From assembly GCA_937891475.1 (NCBI GenBank), contig CALATC010000170.1:1-11123 (forward strand): DNA of 11,123 bases. The letters run 5' to 3'. The DNA is from an uncultured Granulicatella sp. (GTDB lineage: Bacteria; Bacillota; Bacilli; Lactobacillales; Aerococcaceae). Positions 1 through 5,616 of this stretch are shown here, piece by piece (the stretch's first letter is position 1; every line of letters starts with the position of its first letter). The position numbers and the translations under genes were made by a program. The notes under the pieces were generated by a model. That model saw nothing but the letters and a program-made list of their open reading frames with translations. It had not been told where the DNA came from and searched no databases.

Positions 1-45
1 AGTGCAGAAGGTTTTAGAGTCAGAATTACCCCTAAATACGATTAG
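1..45 (+). CDS. 3' end of an upstream gene (partial, unidentified)
   Basis: Frame 1 is open from the window edge to a TAG at 43-45 and reads SAEGFRVRITPKYD. It is followed by a 37-nt gap and a good ribosome binding site for the next gene, which fits the tail of an upstream phage gene. Fourteen residues are too few to assign a family. The alternative is that this frame is not coding and that the frame joining the next gene is used from further upstream; the strong Shine-Dalgarno just before position 83 argues against that. Confidence 0.4.
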   Translation, partial: SAEGFRVRITPKYD

Positions 46-82
46 TGTTGAGTTTGAAAACAACACGAAAGGAGGAAGCGGA

Positions 83-226
83 ATGAACACAATCGCACCA
101 GAAGTATTAAAAGAGCTAGATGAATTAATCGTTCAACTTATTAAAGACGCAAAAAAAGACCCAACAACAGAAAAATTAAAAGCTCTAACTGAGTTGCTTT
201 CAGCTAGAGCAAATATGGATTACTAG
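83..226 (+). CDS. Small phage early protein, 47 aa, unknown function
   Basis: Encodes a 47-residue, probably all-helical, acidic N-terminal and lysine-rich protein beginning MNTIAPEVLKELDEL. I do not recognise a family. The start chosen is the ATG at 83, because GGAGG at 71-75 lies 7 nt upstream; the frame is open further upstream to the window edge but has no comparable ribosome binding site. The gene converges on the minus-strand gene at 223-390: both use the same four bases, CTAG at 223-226, as their TAG stops. The last third of the gene also contains the hairpin that probably terminates the opposite gene (171-210), so its codons around residues 30-43 do double duty. No signal peptide or membrane segment is visible. 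Confidence 0.7.
   Translation: MNTIAPEVLKELDELIVQLIKDAKKDPTTEKLKALTELLSARANMDY
171..210 (-). terminator. Rho-independent terminator for the minus-strand gene 223-390
   Basis: Read on the minus strand, arms at 210-200 and 192-182 form an 11-bp stem (GCTCTAGCTGA with TCAGTTAGAGC, one G-U pair) around a 7-nt loop, followed at once by TTTTAATTTTT (181-171). On the plus strand the G-U position becomes an A-C mismatch and no T-run follows, so the hairpin is directional. It lies 13 nt beyond the stop of the minus-strand gene and inside the coding sequence of the 47-aa plus-strand gene. Confidence 0.75.
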
Positions 227-390
227 TCTTCTTTGGATGCTAGCTTTTCATATAAAGTTTTATAAAATTCGAAAACATCCTCAGCAGTACGCTTTGCTGA
301 AGTTTGTCTCGCAATCAAATTATTCTCAACAGCTAATCTAGTCCATTCTGCAGCGACTGACTTAGCTTGAGGTTCAGTTAAGTTTTGCAT
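223..390 (-). CDS. Minus-strand small protein, 55 aa, in its own transcription unit
   Basis: Encodes MQNLTEPQAKSVAAEW and onward to LASKED, a charged 55-residue protein that looks mainly helical, with no membrane segment or cysteine. I cannot name a family; short proteins of this look occur in Firmicutes phages without an assigned function. The ATG at 390-388 is preferred over one nine codons upstream because AAAGGAGGTG (406-397 on the minus strand) lies 6 nt ahead of it. It is the only gene in the window facing left, and it is flanked by a TATAAT promoter candidate (417-445) and a strong leftward terminator (171-210), so it should be expressed independently of the early operon. Being oriented against lytic transcription, it may be expressed in lysogeny or against superinfecting phage; that role is inference from layout only. 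Confidence 0.8.
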   Translation of the reverse strand: MQNLTEPQAKSVAAEWTRLAVENNLIARQTSAKRTAEDVFEFYKTLYEKLASKED

Positions 391-416
391 ATTAAACACC
401 TCCTTTCCCCACTTCA

Positions 417-445
417 ATTATAGGCTTGAAAGAAGGTTACAACAA
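417..445 (-). promoter_or_regulatory. Sigma-A-type promoter candidate for the 55-aa minus-strand gene
   Basis: On the minus strand a perfect TATAAT (-10, 422-417) is preceded by TTGTTG (-35, 445-440; three of six consensus bases) with a 17-nt spacer. The predicted start near 411-409 leaves a leader of about 20 nt that contains the AAAGGAGGTG ribosome binding site. The weak -35 is the main reservation. Confidence 0.6.
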
Positions 446-471
446 TATGAAAAAATGAAAGGAGTAAAACC

Positions 472-771
472 ATGGAACAAGCAACGCTTGATTATTACGA
501 ACAGATATTCTTCGAAGTCGTAAAAAGAAACCCAGAGAAATTTGTTGGATTAATAAAACCGTTTATTGACTCAAGAAGTAATCAAAGGTGGATAACGACT
601 GAAGAGTTATGTGAAGCAATTGGAACGAGTTCCAGTTCGTGGCACAAAAGTGAAATTAGAAACCATCCAGTAGTGGTTGCAGCAAGAAGAACAGATACAC
701 GCCCATACAAATATCAAGCGAGCATGATTGATGAAATACAGAAAGTATGGGACGGAAGGAGAAGACGATGA
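472..771 (+). CDS. Phage early protein with HTH-like region, 99 aa (DUF771-like?)
   Basis: A 99-residue protein beginning MEQATLDYYEQIF. The ATG at 472 has AAAGGAG at 458-464, 7 nt upstream. Residues about 43-80 (RWITTEELCEAIGTS...SWHKSEIRNHP...) look like a small winged-helix or excisionase/DUF771-type DNA-binding fold: an aromatic residue followed by a helix-turn-helix and a basic strand ending in RPYKY, then a final helix and a very basic C-terminus (DGRRRR). The DUF771 comparison is from memory and not firm. Its stop overlaps the start of the next gene as ATGA (768-771), implying translational coupling. A DNA-binding role, for example regulator or replication accessory, is inferred. Confidence 0.75.
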   Translation: MEQATLDYYEQIFFEVVKRNPEKFVGLIKPFIDSRSNQRWITTEELCEAIGTSSSSWHKSEIRNHPVVVAARRTDTRPYKYQASMIDEIQKVWDGRRRR

Positions 772-1007
772 GAACAGAACGAAGAAGAAAAACAAGAGTG
801 CGATTCATTCCATTCATGAGATGGATGCTCCAATGGTACATCCTATCATTTGGACTCATTATCGCAATGATGAGCATCGTGCTCTTAGTTGGGAAGGCGG
901 TTGAGCAGCACGAATCAAAAGTGAATCTAATTAGAAGTGGGCAATACGTGGAACCTGATTTTCAGGAAACGTGGAATAAAAAAAGCCAGCGCGGCAACGC
1001 TGACTAA
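768..1007 (+). CDS. Small single-pass membrane protein, 79 aa
   Basis: A 79-residue protein with a highly basic N-terminus (MRTERRRKTRVRF), one hydrophobic segment at about residues 20-42 (WYILSFGLIIAMMSIVLLVG) and a polar tail. The positive-inside rule predicts the N-terminus in the cytoplasm and the tail outside. The ATG at 768 is chosen because GGAAGGAG (754-761) sits 6 nt upstream and it overlaps the previous stop as ATGA; an in-frame ATG at 747 lacks a site. Function is unknown; a role in membrane attachment of early proteins or in exclusion is possible but unsupported. The 3' end of the gene (984-1005) contains a hairpin that acts as a terminator only when read on the minus strand. Confidence 0.7.
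   Translation: MRTERRRKTRVRFIPFMRWMLQWYILSFGLIIAMMSIVLLVGKAVEQHESKVNLIRSGQYVEPDFQETWNKKSQRGNAD
978..1005 (-). terminator. Minus-facing Rho-independent terminator with no obvious gene to end
   Basis: Read leftward, AGTCAGCG (1005-998) pairs with CGCTGGCT (991-984) over eight positions including one G-U pair, with loop TTGCCG, followed by TTTTTTT (984-978). On the plus strand the G-U position is a C-A mismatch and the stem is not followed by a T-run. It lies within the last codons of the 79-aa membrane protein gene. Confidence 0.6.
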
Positions 1008-1039
1008 AACAAAAATATTTTCAAGGAGATTATAACACA

Positions 1040-1381
1040 ATGTACGGCAGTTTTGAAGTATTACACAATAGATATCTTGAACCGCCTGAGGATAAAGTTT
1101 ACGGATACGATTGGCAGGGAATGGAAATCTATCGTGGAGACCAGTACCGCATTATCGGAAAGGATAAAGTCCTTGAAGACGATGTGGAAGAATATCTAAG
1201 AAACCTATATTTAACAGAACCACCAGTGACACGCATTAAAGCGTATGACTGGAAAGGAGAAAAAACAGACGAGGAATGTAATTACTACAATTTAGGTGGC
1301 GATTACGTTAACGAGGATGACGTAGACGAATACTTGAAAGAAAACTACTTAGAGTCATCGATTATAACAGCGGGAGAGTGA
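1040..1381 (+). CDS. Phage protein with two tandem YDW-G...EDDxEEYL repeats, 113 aa
   Basis: A 113-residue acidic protein made of two copies of one module at an exact 46-residue offset with no gaps: YDWQG at 23-27 matches YDWKG at 69-73, VLEDDVEEYL at 44-53 matches VNEDDVDEYL at 90-99, and NLYL at 55-58 matches ENYL at 101-104. The single-module layout (aromatic-G-acidic strand pair, then EDD helix) resembles small phage proteins such as Bacillus YqaI, as I recall; no function is known to me. AAGGAG at 1023-1028 lies 11 nt before the ATG, a slightly long spacing. It ends 3 nt before the ERF gene, whose ribosome binding site lies inside this gene, so the two are probably co-translated. Confidence 0.75.
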   Translation: MYGSFEVLHNRYLEPPEDKVYGYDWQGMEIYRGDQYRIIGKDKVLEDDVEEYLRNLYLTEPPVTRIKAYDWKGEKTDEECNYYNLGGDYVNEDDVDEYLKENYLESSIITAGE

Positions 1382-1384
1382 AAC

Positions 1385-2014
1385 ATGTTAAACAAATCAG
1401 AGAGCATTGAAAACCTATCAAAAGCAATGTCTGAATTTCAGAAGAATTTAAAACAACCATTAAAAGATGCAAACAACCCATTTTTCAAAAGCAAATATGT
1501 ACCTTTAGAAAATGTAGTTGAAGCAATCACGGAAGCAGCAGGGCCGTTAGGAATTTCGTTCATGCAGTTTGCAAGTGGCGATGATAACGGAAATATCGAG
1601 GTAGGAACAATTATTCTACATCAATCAGGGGAATATATTGAGTTTCCTAGTGTGAGAATGAAACCTGAAAAGCAAACACCTCAAGCATACGGAAGCGCAA
1701 TTACATACGCTAAAAGATATGCGTTGAGCGCAGTGTTTGGTATCACATCAGATAAAGACGATGACGGAAACGAGGCGAGCGGTAACGGAAGAAAAAAGAA
1801 AGGGCCTCAAATCAGCGCAGAAAAACAATCTAAATGTGATTATATTCAACAACTAGCAGAGTCAACGCCCGAACGATTCGAGAAATTCAAAGAAATGCAA
1901 TCCAAAGTTCAAGGCGCACCTACTGAAGAATGGAGCGATACTTTGCTAGATAGAGCAATTAAGATGTTGCAAAGTATTCCTGAACCTTTAACAGGAACGC
2001 GTGAAGGGGCGTAA
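1385..2014 (+). CDS. ERF-family single-strand annealing recombinase
   Basis: A 209-residue protein of the ERF superfamily, which anneals complementary single strands during phage recombination and circularisation. The family signature is clear: NPFFKSKYVPLENVVEAI at about residues 31-48, then QAYGSAITYAKRYALSAVFG at 100-119, followed by the acidic DKDDDGNE. The C-terminal 60 residues form a charged linker and a helical tail that would contact SSB or partner nucleases. Length is normal for the family. The ribosome binding site GGGAGAG (1372-1378) overlaps the end of the preceding gene. Its stop shares one base with the next start (TAATG at 2012-2016), so ERF and the HNHc nuclease are probably translationally coupled. 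No exonuclease of RecE/YqaJ type is present in the window. Confidence 0.95.
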   Translation: MLNKSESIENLSKAMSEFQKNLKQPLKDANNPFFKSKYVPLENVVEAITEAAGPLGISFMQFASGDDNGNIEVGTIILHQSGEYIEFPSVRMKPEKQTPQAYGSAITYAKRYALSAVFGITSDKDDDGNEASGNGRKKKGPQISAEKQSKCDYIQQLAESTPERFEKFKEMQSKVQGAPTEEWSDTLLDRAIKMLQSIPEPLTGTREGA

Positions 2015-2679
2015 TGGATTACGAGGGGAAACTCAAAGCGGTTAATCAACATGACATACAGATAGCGCTAGAAGAAGATTTCAACCTTACAGAGGCTAGA
2101 AGAAGAACAGATAAAGGCGAAAATATCCGCTTGAAAGTGACGGTTATTGATAAACGTAGTATCACACCTAAACAACAAAAGTTCATACATGCGTTATTTG
2201 GAGATGTGAGCGATTATACAGGCTACCCGTTGGAATGGGTCAAGGAAATGTTCAAAGCGTATTACAGTGAGCTATACAACGTGGAAGGGTTAAGCCTAGC
2301 GATGAACCACTGTAACATTACTCAAGCTAATCAACTGATTGAACTGATTATCGAGTTTTGTTTCCAAAACAACATACCGTTCCACTTTAAAGAATACTAT
2401 CAAGCAGCTGACATGGCCCGTATAGCGTTTCTGTTTATTAAATATCGGACGTGCTTTATTTGTGGAAAACAACATAGCGATGTAGATCATGTAGATGCAG
2501 TAGGAATGGGAAACAATCGAAACAAGATAGACCACGCAAACAGATTTTACTATTGCTTATGTAGAACACATCACACAGAACGGCACACGATAGGAGAAAT
2601 CGCATTTGAAAATAAATATCATATCAAGCCAATCTTACTAAACGAGGAGGCTGTGAAAGAGCTAAGAATCGGTAAATAG
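2014..2679 (+). CDS. Putative HNHc nuclease of the phage recombination module
   Basis: A 221-residue protein of the phage 'putative HNHc nuclease' family (pfam16784, as I recall). Residues about 51-125 form a helical domain (TPKQQKFIHALFGD..., ...IELIIEFCFQNNIPF). The C-terminal domain at 145-195 is an HNH/zinc ribbon: CFIC at 147-150, DVDHV at 157-161 with the catalytic histidine H159, an asparagine-rich turn GNNRN at 166-170, and CLCRTHHTERH at 181-191 with the second metal ligands. It likely nicks or cleaves branched or duplex DNA as a partner for the ERF annealing protein immediately upstream, with which it shares a TAATG junction; GAAGGGG at 2003-2009 is its ribosome binding site. All expected cysteine and histidine ligands appear intact. 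Confidence 0.88.
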   Translation: MDYEGKLKAVNQHDIQIALEEDFNLTEARRRTDKGENIRLKVTVIDKRSITPKQQKFIHALFGDVSDYTGYPLEWVKEMFKAYYSELYNVEGLSLAMNHCNITQANQLIELIIEFCFQNNIPFHFKEYYQAADMARIAFLFIKYRTCFICGKQHSDVDHVDAVGMGNNRNKIDHANRFYYCLCRTHHTERHTIGEIAFENKYHIKPILLNEEAVKELRIGK

Positions 2680-2697
2680 GGAGAAAGGAGGTACCGA

Positions 2698-3558
2698 ATG
2701 AGAAGTTATTTCTCACACGATAGCAACGCAAGAAATTCGGACAAATTAATGAAGGTTCGAATGAAGTTAGGTGCGGAAGGTTATGGAATCTTCTTCATGT
2801 TGATTGAACGTTTAAGAGAAGAAGAGGGTTACAAAAGCACAATCGATTACGACACACTAGCTTTTGATTTAAGAGTAGATGCCGAAAAAGTAAAACAAGT
2901 TGTTGAGGATTACGACTTATTCAAATTTACGGAAGATGGTAATTATTTCTATTCCGATAGTTTTAACGAGCGAATGGAAATGATGGATAAACGAGCGCAA
3001 CAACGAATATCCAAAGCAAAAAAAGCAGCAGAAGCAAGGTGGAATAAACAATCTGAAGATACAAGTAATGCTCAAGCATTACCTAAGCAATGCTCAAGCA
3101 ATGCTCAAGCATTACTAAACCATGCCAATAAAATAAAACTAAATAAAACTAAACTAAATAAAATAAAACTAAATAAAATAAAACTAAATAAAACTAAACC
3201 AGAAGAAAGTAAACCAGATAAAGAACTGGTGACTGGTGGTGGTTCAACTGACAATGATGTTCAAGAATTGATTGAAATGTATCAAGAAAATTTCGGAGTA
3301 TGTAACCCACTTGTTATCAATGACATTCAAAACTCTTTAACGATGTTTGATAAAGATGTGGTTATCGAGTCATTCAGATTATCTATCGGAAAGGATAACC
3401 CTTACTTATACATGAAAGGTATTTGGAAGAAATGGAAAGATGAAGGGGTTATCACACTAGAGCAGGTACAAGCAAGTAATGCACGACATGAGAAGAACAA
3501 ACCGACTAATTATAAAAAAGGTGGTTACGTTGAGATTGTACCCGATTGGGCAAATTAA
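2698..3558 (+). CDS. DnaD-like phage replication initiator (Lin1244/Lin1753-type N-terminus)
   Basis: A 286-residue replisome organiser. Residues 1-95 match the Lin1244/Lin1753 N-terminal domain (DUF4373 type): MRSYFSHDSNARNSDKLMKV, then GAEGYGIFFMLIERL, a winged-helix region for DNA binding. Residues 100-185 are a basic, low-complexity linker including NKIKL/NKTKL repeats at 144-168. Residues 188-255 are a DnaD C-terminal domain ending in the typical YLYMKGIWKKW motif, which binds single-stranded DNA and recruits helicase loading machinery. AGAAAGGAGG (2682-2691) precedes the ATG. The linker DNA holds 11-nt iterons and a G-free repeat tract (separate entries), so the origin is probably inside this gene, as in lambda O. 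No DnaC/DnaI-type loader follows directly. Confidence 0.93.
   Translation: MRSYFSHDSNARNSDKLMKVRMKLGAEGYGIFFMLIERLREEEGYKSTIDYDTLAFDLRVDAEKVKQVVEDYDLFKFTEDGNYFYSDSFNERMEMMDKRAQQRISKAKKAAEARWNKQSEDTSNAQALPKQCSSNAQALLNHANKIKLNKTKLNKIKLNKIKLNKTKPEESKPDKELVTGGGSTDNDVQELIEMYQENFGVCNPLVINDIQNSLTMFDKDVVIESFRLSIGKDNPYLYMKGIWKKWKDEGVITLEQVQASNARHEKNKPTNYKKGGYVEIVPDWAN
3065..3116 (+). repeat. 11-nt iterons with a palindrome: likely initiator-binding part of the origin
   Basis: Four 11-nt units lie end to end from 3067 to 3110: AATGCTCAAGC (3067-3077), a degenerate ATTACCTAAGC (3078-3088), then two exact AATGCTCAAGC copies (3089-3099, 3100-3110), followed by the start of another unit, ATTACT (3111-3116). 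The first unit is also the left part of a palindrome, GTAATGCT-CA-AGCATTAC (3065-3082), with perfect 8-bp arms. An 11-bp period puts each copy on nearly the same DNA face, as initiator iterons require. The position, inside the initiator gene and directly before an AT-rich tract, matches lambda-type phage origins. The origin role is inferred. Confidence 0.7.
3127..3201 (+). repeat. Five 15-nt A-rich, G-free repeats: likely DNA unwinding element
   Basis: Five in-frame 15-nt units encode NKIKL, NKTKL, NKIKL, NKIKL and NKTKP (units begin at 3127, 3142, 3157, 3172 and 3187). The core unit is AATAAAATAAAACTA with variant AATAAAACTAAACTA. The whole 75-nt stretch has no G on the plus strand and only scattered C. 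Ten bases after the iterons, such a strand-asymmetric, easily melted tract fits the unwinding element of a phage origin; it also predicts length variation by slippage in steps of five residues. Confidence 0.75.
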
Positions 3559-3569
3559 CAGGAGGATAA

Positions 3570-3737
3570 ATGAGCGAGGCAGAAAAAGAAATACAGTTTT
3601 ACAAGTCTAATCCAAAAAAATACGCAAAACTAGTTAAACAAATCGCTAACTTAAAAACCACTGATGAAGGTTACCTTGAAAGAAAGAGAAAACTTATCCA
3701 GGGAGCAAAAGAAAGAGAGGGAGCAACTAATAAATAA
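3570..3737 (+). CDS. Small basic protein in the replication module, 55 aa, unknown
   Basis: A 55-residue lysine-rich protein starting MSEAEKEIQFYKSNPKKYAK and ending EREGATNK, read from the ATG at 3570 to TAA at 3735-3737. AGGAGG at 3560-3565 lies 4 nt before the ATG. It fills the gap between the initiator gene and the DUF1064 gene exactly: its stop codon is followed directly by the next ATG. It has a predicted helical, charged composition and no cysteines or membrane segment. I do not recognise a family. Its position between the initiator and a nuclease-like gene suggests a replication or recombination accessory role, which is inference. Confidence 0.8.
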   Translation: MSEAEKEIQFYKSNPKKYAKLVKQIANLKTTDEGYLERKRKLIQGAKEREGATNK

Positions 3738-4109
3738 ATGTTCAGAACATCTAAGTACAACGCTAAGAAAGTAGAAATTGACGGTATCAAGTTTGATAGC
3801 AAAGCGGAAGGCGAATATTACTTACACTTAAAGCAACAAGTAACGGAACGTCAAATCTTAGGGTTTGAACGACAAAAAAGAATGTTGCTGCAAGAAGGCT
3901 TTAGCGTTGAAGGAGTCAAAGGGAAAATCAGACCTATCTTTTATGTAGTTGATTTCATAATTACAGAAAATAACGGCACGCTGACTTACGTTGACGTAAA
4001 AGGTATGGAAACAGACGTATTCAAGCTAAAGAAAAAGCTATTTATGAAACGATACAATACCGCGTTACTGAAAGTTAAAAAGACAAAAGGAGGGTGGCAA
4101 TATGAGTAA
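3738..4109 (+). CDS. DUF1064 protein, PD-(D/E)XK-type nuclease, possible Holliday junction resolvase
   Basis: A 123-residue DUF1064 protein (pfam06356). The hallmark start KYNAKKVEIDGIKFDSKAEG spans residues 6-25. A PD-(D/E)XK-like active site can be read as E24, D72 (VVDFII) and the D86-V-K88 pair in YVDVKGMETDVF. The C-terminal part (KLKKKLFMKRYN) is basic and probably contacts DNA. The family is regarded as a phage endonuclease, often proposed to resolve branched DNA, similar in role to RusA. The ATG follows the TAA of the preceding gene with no spacer, and the nearest purine-rich site (GAGGGAG, 3715-3721) is 16 nt away, so translation is probably by reinitiation after the 55-aa gene. Confidence 0.88.
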   Translation: MFRTSKYNAKKVEIDGIKFDSKAEGEYYLHLKQQVTERQILGFERQKRMLLQEGFSVEGVKGKIRPIFYVVDFIITENNGTLTYVDVKGMETDVFKLKKKLFMKRYNTALLKVKKTKGGWQYE

Positions 4110-4443
4110 ACAAATGACACCGATTGAAAGAGTAGTCCTATCGCTTATACCGATTAGTGACGAACGCAGAGTGAATATAAAAGACATTGTAGCACAGACA
4201 AGACTTTCTACAAGACGAGTAAAGAAAATCATAGATCAGTTAATCAACAATTACGGCATCGTGATTGTAGGAGTAAGAAACGGACGTACTGGATACTTTA
4301 TTCCAGTAACAGACCAGGCGCGACAAGAAGGGGTATTGCCACTCAAAGCGCAAGCAATCAAAGAGTTTAAACGAGTAAACAAGATTCAAAAGGGAAACCT
4401 AGACGAATGGAAAAAATATATAGGAGATGTAGAAAATGATTAA
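4102..4443 (+). CDS. Winged helix-turn-helix DNA-binding protein, 113 aa
   Basis: A 113-residue protein whose first 70 residues look like a winged helix: helix 1 [12 protein letters not shown] (6-17), helix 2 [10 protein letters not shown] (25-34), recognition helix [17 protein letters not shown] (36-52), then a two-strand wing [17 protein letters not shown] (53-69). A basic helical tail follows. It overlaps the DUF1064 gene by 8 nt and the SSB gene by 8 nt; AAAGGAGGG (4086-4094) is its ribosome binding site. A DNA-binding role in replication or early gene control is inferred from fold and position. I do not know a named family, and the ligand or operator is not evident. Confidence 0.8.
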   Translation: MSKQMTPIERVVLSLIPISDERRVNIKDIVAQTRLSTRRVKKIIDQLINNYGIVIVGVRNGRTGYFIPVTDQARQEGVLPLKAQAIKEFKRVNKIQKGNLDEWKKYIGDVEND

Positions 4444-4918
4444 CAACGTAGTATTAGTAGGACGATTAACAAGGGATGTAGATTTACGCTACACATCAAA
4501 CGGGACGGCATACGCTAGTTTCACATTAGCTGTTGAGAGAAGATTCAAAAATCAAAACGGCGAAAAAGAAACAGATTTTATTAACTGCGCAATGTGGCGT
4601 AATTCAGCGGAAAACTTCGCAAACTTTACACACAAAGGCTCACAAGTAGGAATTGAAGGCCGTATCCAAACGCGTAACTATGAAAATCAACAAGGTCAAA
4701 AGGTATATGTGACAGAGGTACTAGCAGAAAACTTTAGCCTACTTGAACCACGTAACGCTACAAGCCGATTAGATGGCGATAGAGAGAGTTTTAACGGTGG
4801 ACATGTAAATACATTCAACGGTAATAAAAACGCGAATACGAGCGGAAATTTTGCAAATAACGACCCTTTTACAGCGAACGGGAACACGTTTGACGTCACT
4901 GAAGAATTACCGTTTTAG
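4436..4918 (+). CDS. ssb: Single-stranded DNA-binding protein
   Basis: A 160-residue bacterial/phage-type SSB. Residues 1-105 form the OB fold: [51 protein letters not shown] and [20 protein letters not shown] are all typical. A low-complexity N/G-rich linker (about 110-150) ends in the acidic tip EELPF, which docks partner proteins such as primase, RecO or exonucleases. The length is close to Gram-positive phage SSBs. AGGAG (4422-4426) is the ribosome binding site. It would coat phage single strands made by the replisome and feed them to the ERF annealing protein encoded upstream. Confidence 0.97.
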   Translation: MINNVVLVGRLTRDVDLRYTSNGTAYASFTLAVERRFKNQNGEKETDFINCAMWRNSAENFANFTHKGSQVGIEGRIQTRNYENQQGQKVYVTEVLAENFSLLEPRNATSRLDGDRESFNGGHVNTFNGNKNANTSGNFANNDPFTANGNTFDVTEELPF

Positions 4919-4931
4919 AGAGGGGTAAAAC

Positions 4932-5408
4932 ATGAATAATATAAAATTGTATGTCATTAGAGATGCAAAGACCCCTCAATGGTACTTCCAACGTATCGAA
5001 GACTACTCAAGCGTGATGGGGTATCTTGCGAAGAGTCATCCAAGATATACTCACAAACTTACGAACGATATTAAACAAGCGATGCATTTTGAAACACCTA
5101 ATGAGGCTTTAACGTTTATCAAGGAACATGCTATCGAAGGGAATATTATTAAAGACCCCTACCAAGAACAACTCAGTAATGTGACGTTAAAATACATGGG
5201 TGAGAATTACGGTGAAGCTATCACTTACATTTATGGAATGATTGGAAATTCAAGTGAGAAGATGTTAGCTGGTTCGAAAACATTGAAAGTGAATGCGAAT
5301 ACGCTAATCAAATTTATGAAAGATCCATACTCGGTTGCAGCTCATATTCGAGACCGTATCGTAGAAAACTTGGTAAATCTAGAAAAGGCGGTGAAGTCCA
5401 TTGACTAA
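4932..5408 (+). CDS. Phage protein of unknown function, 158 aa
   Basis: A 158-residue protein I cannot assign. The first 75 residues (MNNIKLYVIRDAKTPQWYFQ..., ...AMHFETPNEALTFIKEH) look like a small alpha/beta unit often seen in short phage proteins, with a strand, a substrate-like WYF, then an 'ETPNEAL..I' helix. Residues 80-158 look helical and basic (TLKYMGENYGEAITYIYGMIG, HIRDRIVENLVNLEKAV). GAGAGGGG (4917-4924) precedes the ATG. It follows ssb by 13 nt and overlaps the next gene by 8 nt, so it belongs to the same early operon. No membrane segment or cysteine pair is visible. Confidence 0.78.
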   Translation: MNNIKLYVIRDAKTPQWYFQRIEDYSSVMGYLAKSHPRYTHKLTNDIKQAMHFETPNEALTFIKEHAIEGNIIKDPYQEQLSNVTLKYMGENYGEAITYIYGMIGNSSEKMLAGSKTLKVNANTLIKFMKDPYSVAAHIRDRIVENLVNLEKAVKSID

Positions 5409-5610
5409 AAATGGATTCGATAAATTAAAAGACGATGTGCATTACTTGATTGTAGCACATTGTAAATACAAGGATATGTTGATGTATGACAGAGCGTTGA
5501 AACAGTTCCAGGAAGATATTGGATACGGTCAGTTAGAAAAAATGAGTTACGATGAACGATTCTCTTTCTTGCTTGGATTTGAAACGGCACTTAAGACAAT
5601 TGGAGGATGA
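5401..5610 (+). CDS. Small phage protein with TTG start, 69 aa, unknown
   Basis: A 69-residue, probably helical protein (first codons translate as MTKNGFDKLKDDVHYL; ends FETALKTIGG). The start is TTG at 5401: AAGGCGGTG (5385-5393) lies 7 nt upstream, and the next in-frame methionine is residue 26, with no ribosome binding site. It overlaps the preceding gene by 8 nt and its last codons contain the GGAGG that serves the next gene. One cysteine, no membrane segment. No family recognised. Confidence 0.7.
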   Translation: MTKNGFDKLKDDVHYLIVAHCKYKDMLMYDRALKQFQEDIGYGQLEKMSYDERFSFLLGFETALKTIGG

Positions 5611-5616
5611 AACACA

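Noticed and set aside
2..226. A 74-aa reading of the first gene from a GTG at position 2
   Set aside because: The ATG at 83 has a strong GGAGG site with good spacing, and a different frame at 1-45 looks like the end of an upstream gene.
426..454. A forward promoter for the 99-aa gene from TTGAAA at 426-431
   Set aside because: At 17 nt spacing there is only an A-rich stretch, and TATGAA at 446 is only 14 nt away, so no acceptable -10 exists.
2296..2535. Minus-strand open frame opposite the HNHc nuclease gene
   Set aside because: It is a shadow of a well-supported plus-strand gene, lacks a ribosome binding site and gives no plausible protein.
3061..3201. CRISPR array interpretation of the repeats in the initiator gene
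   Set aside because: Units are 11 and 15 nt, contiguous and without spacers, and they are in frame within a coding sequence.
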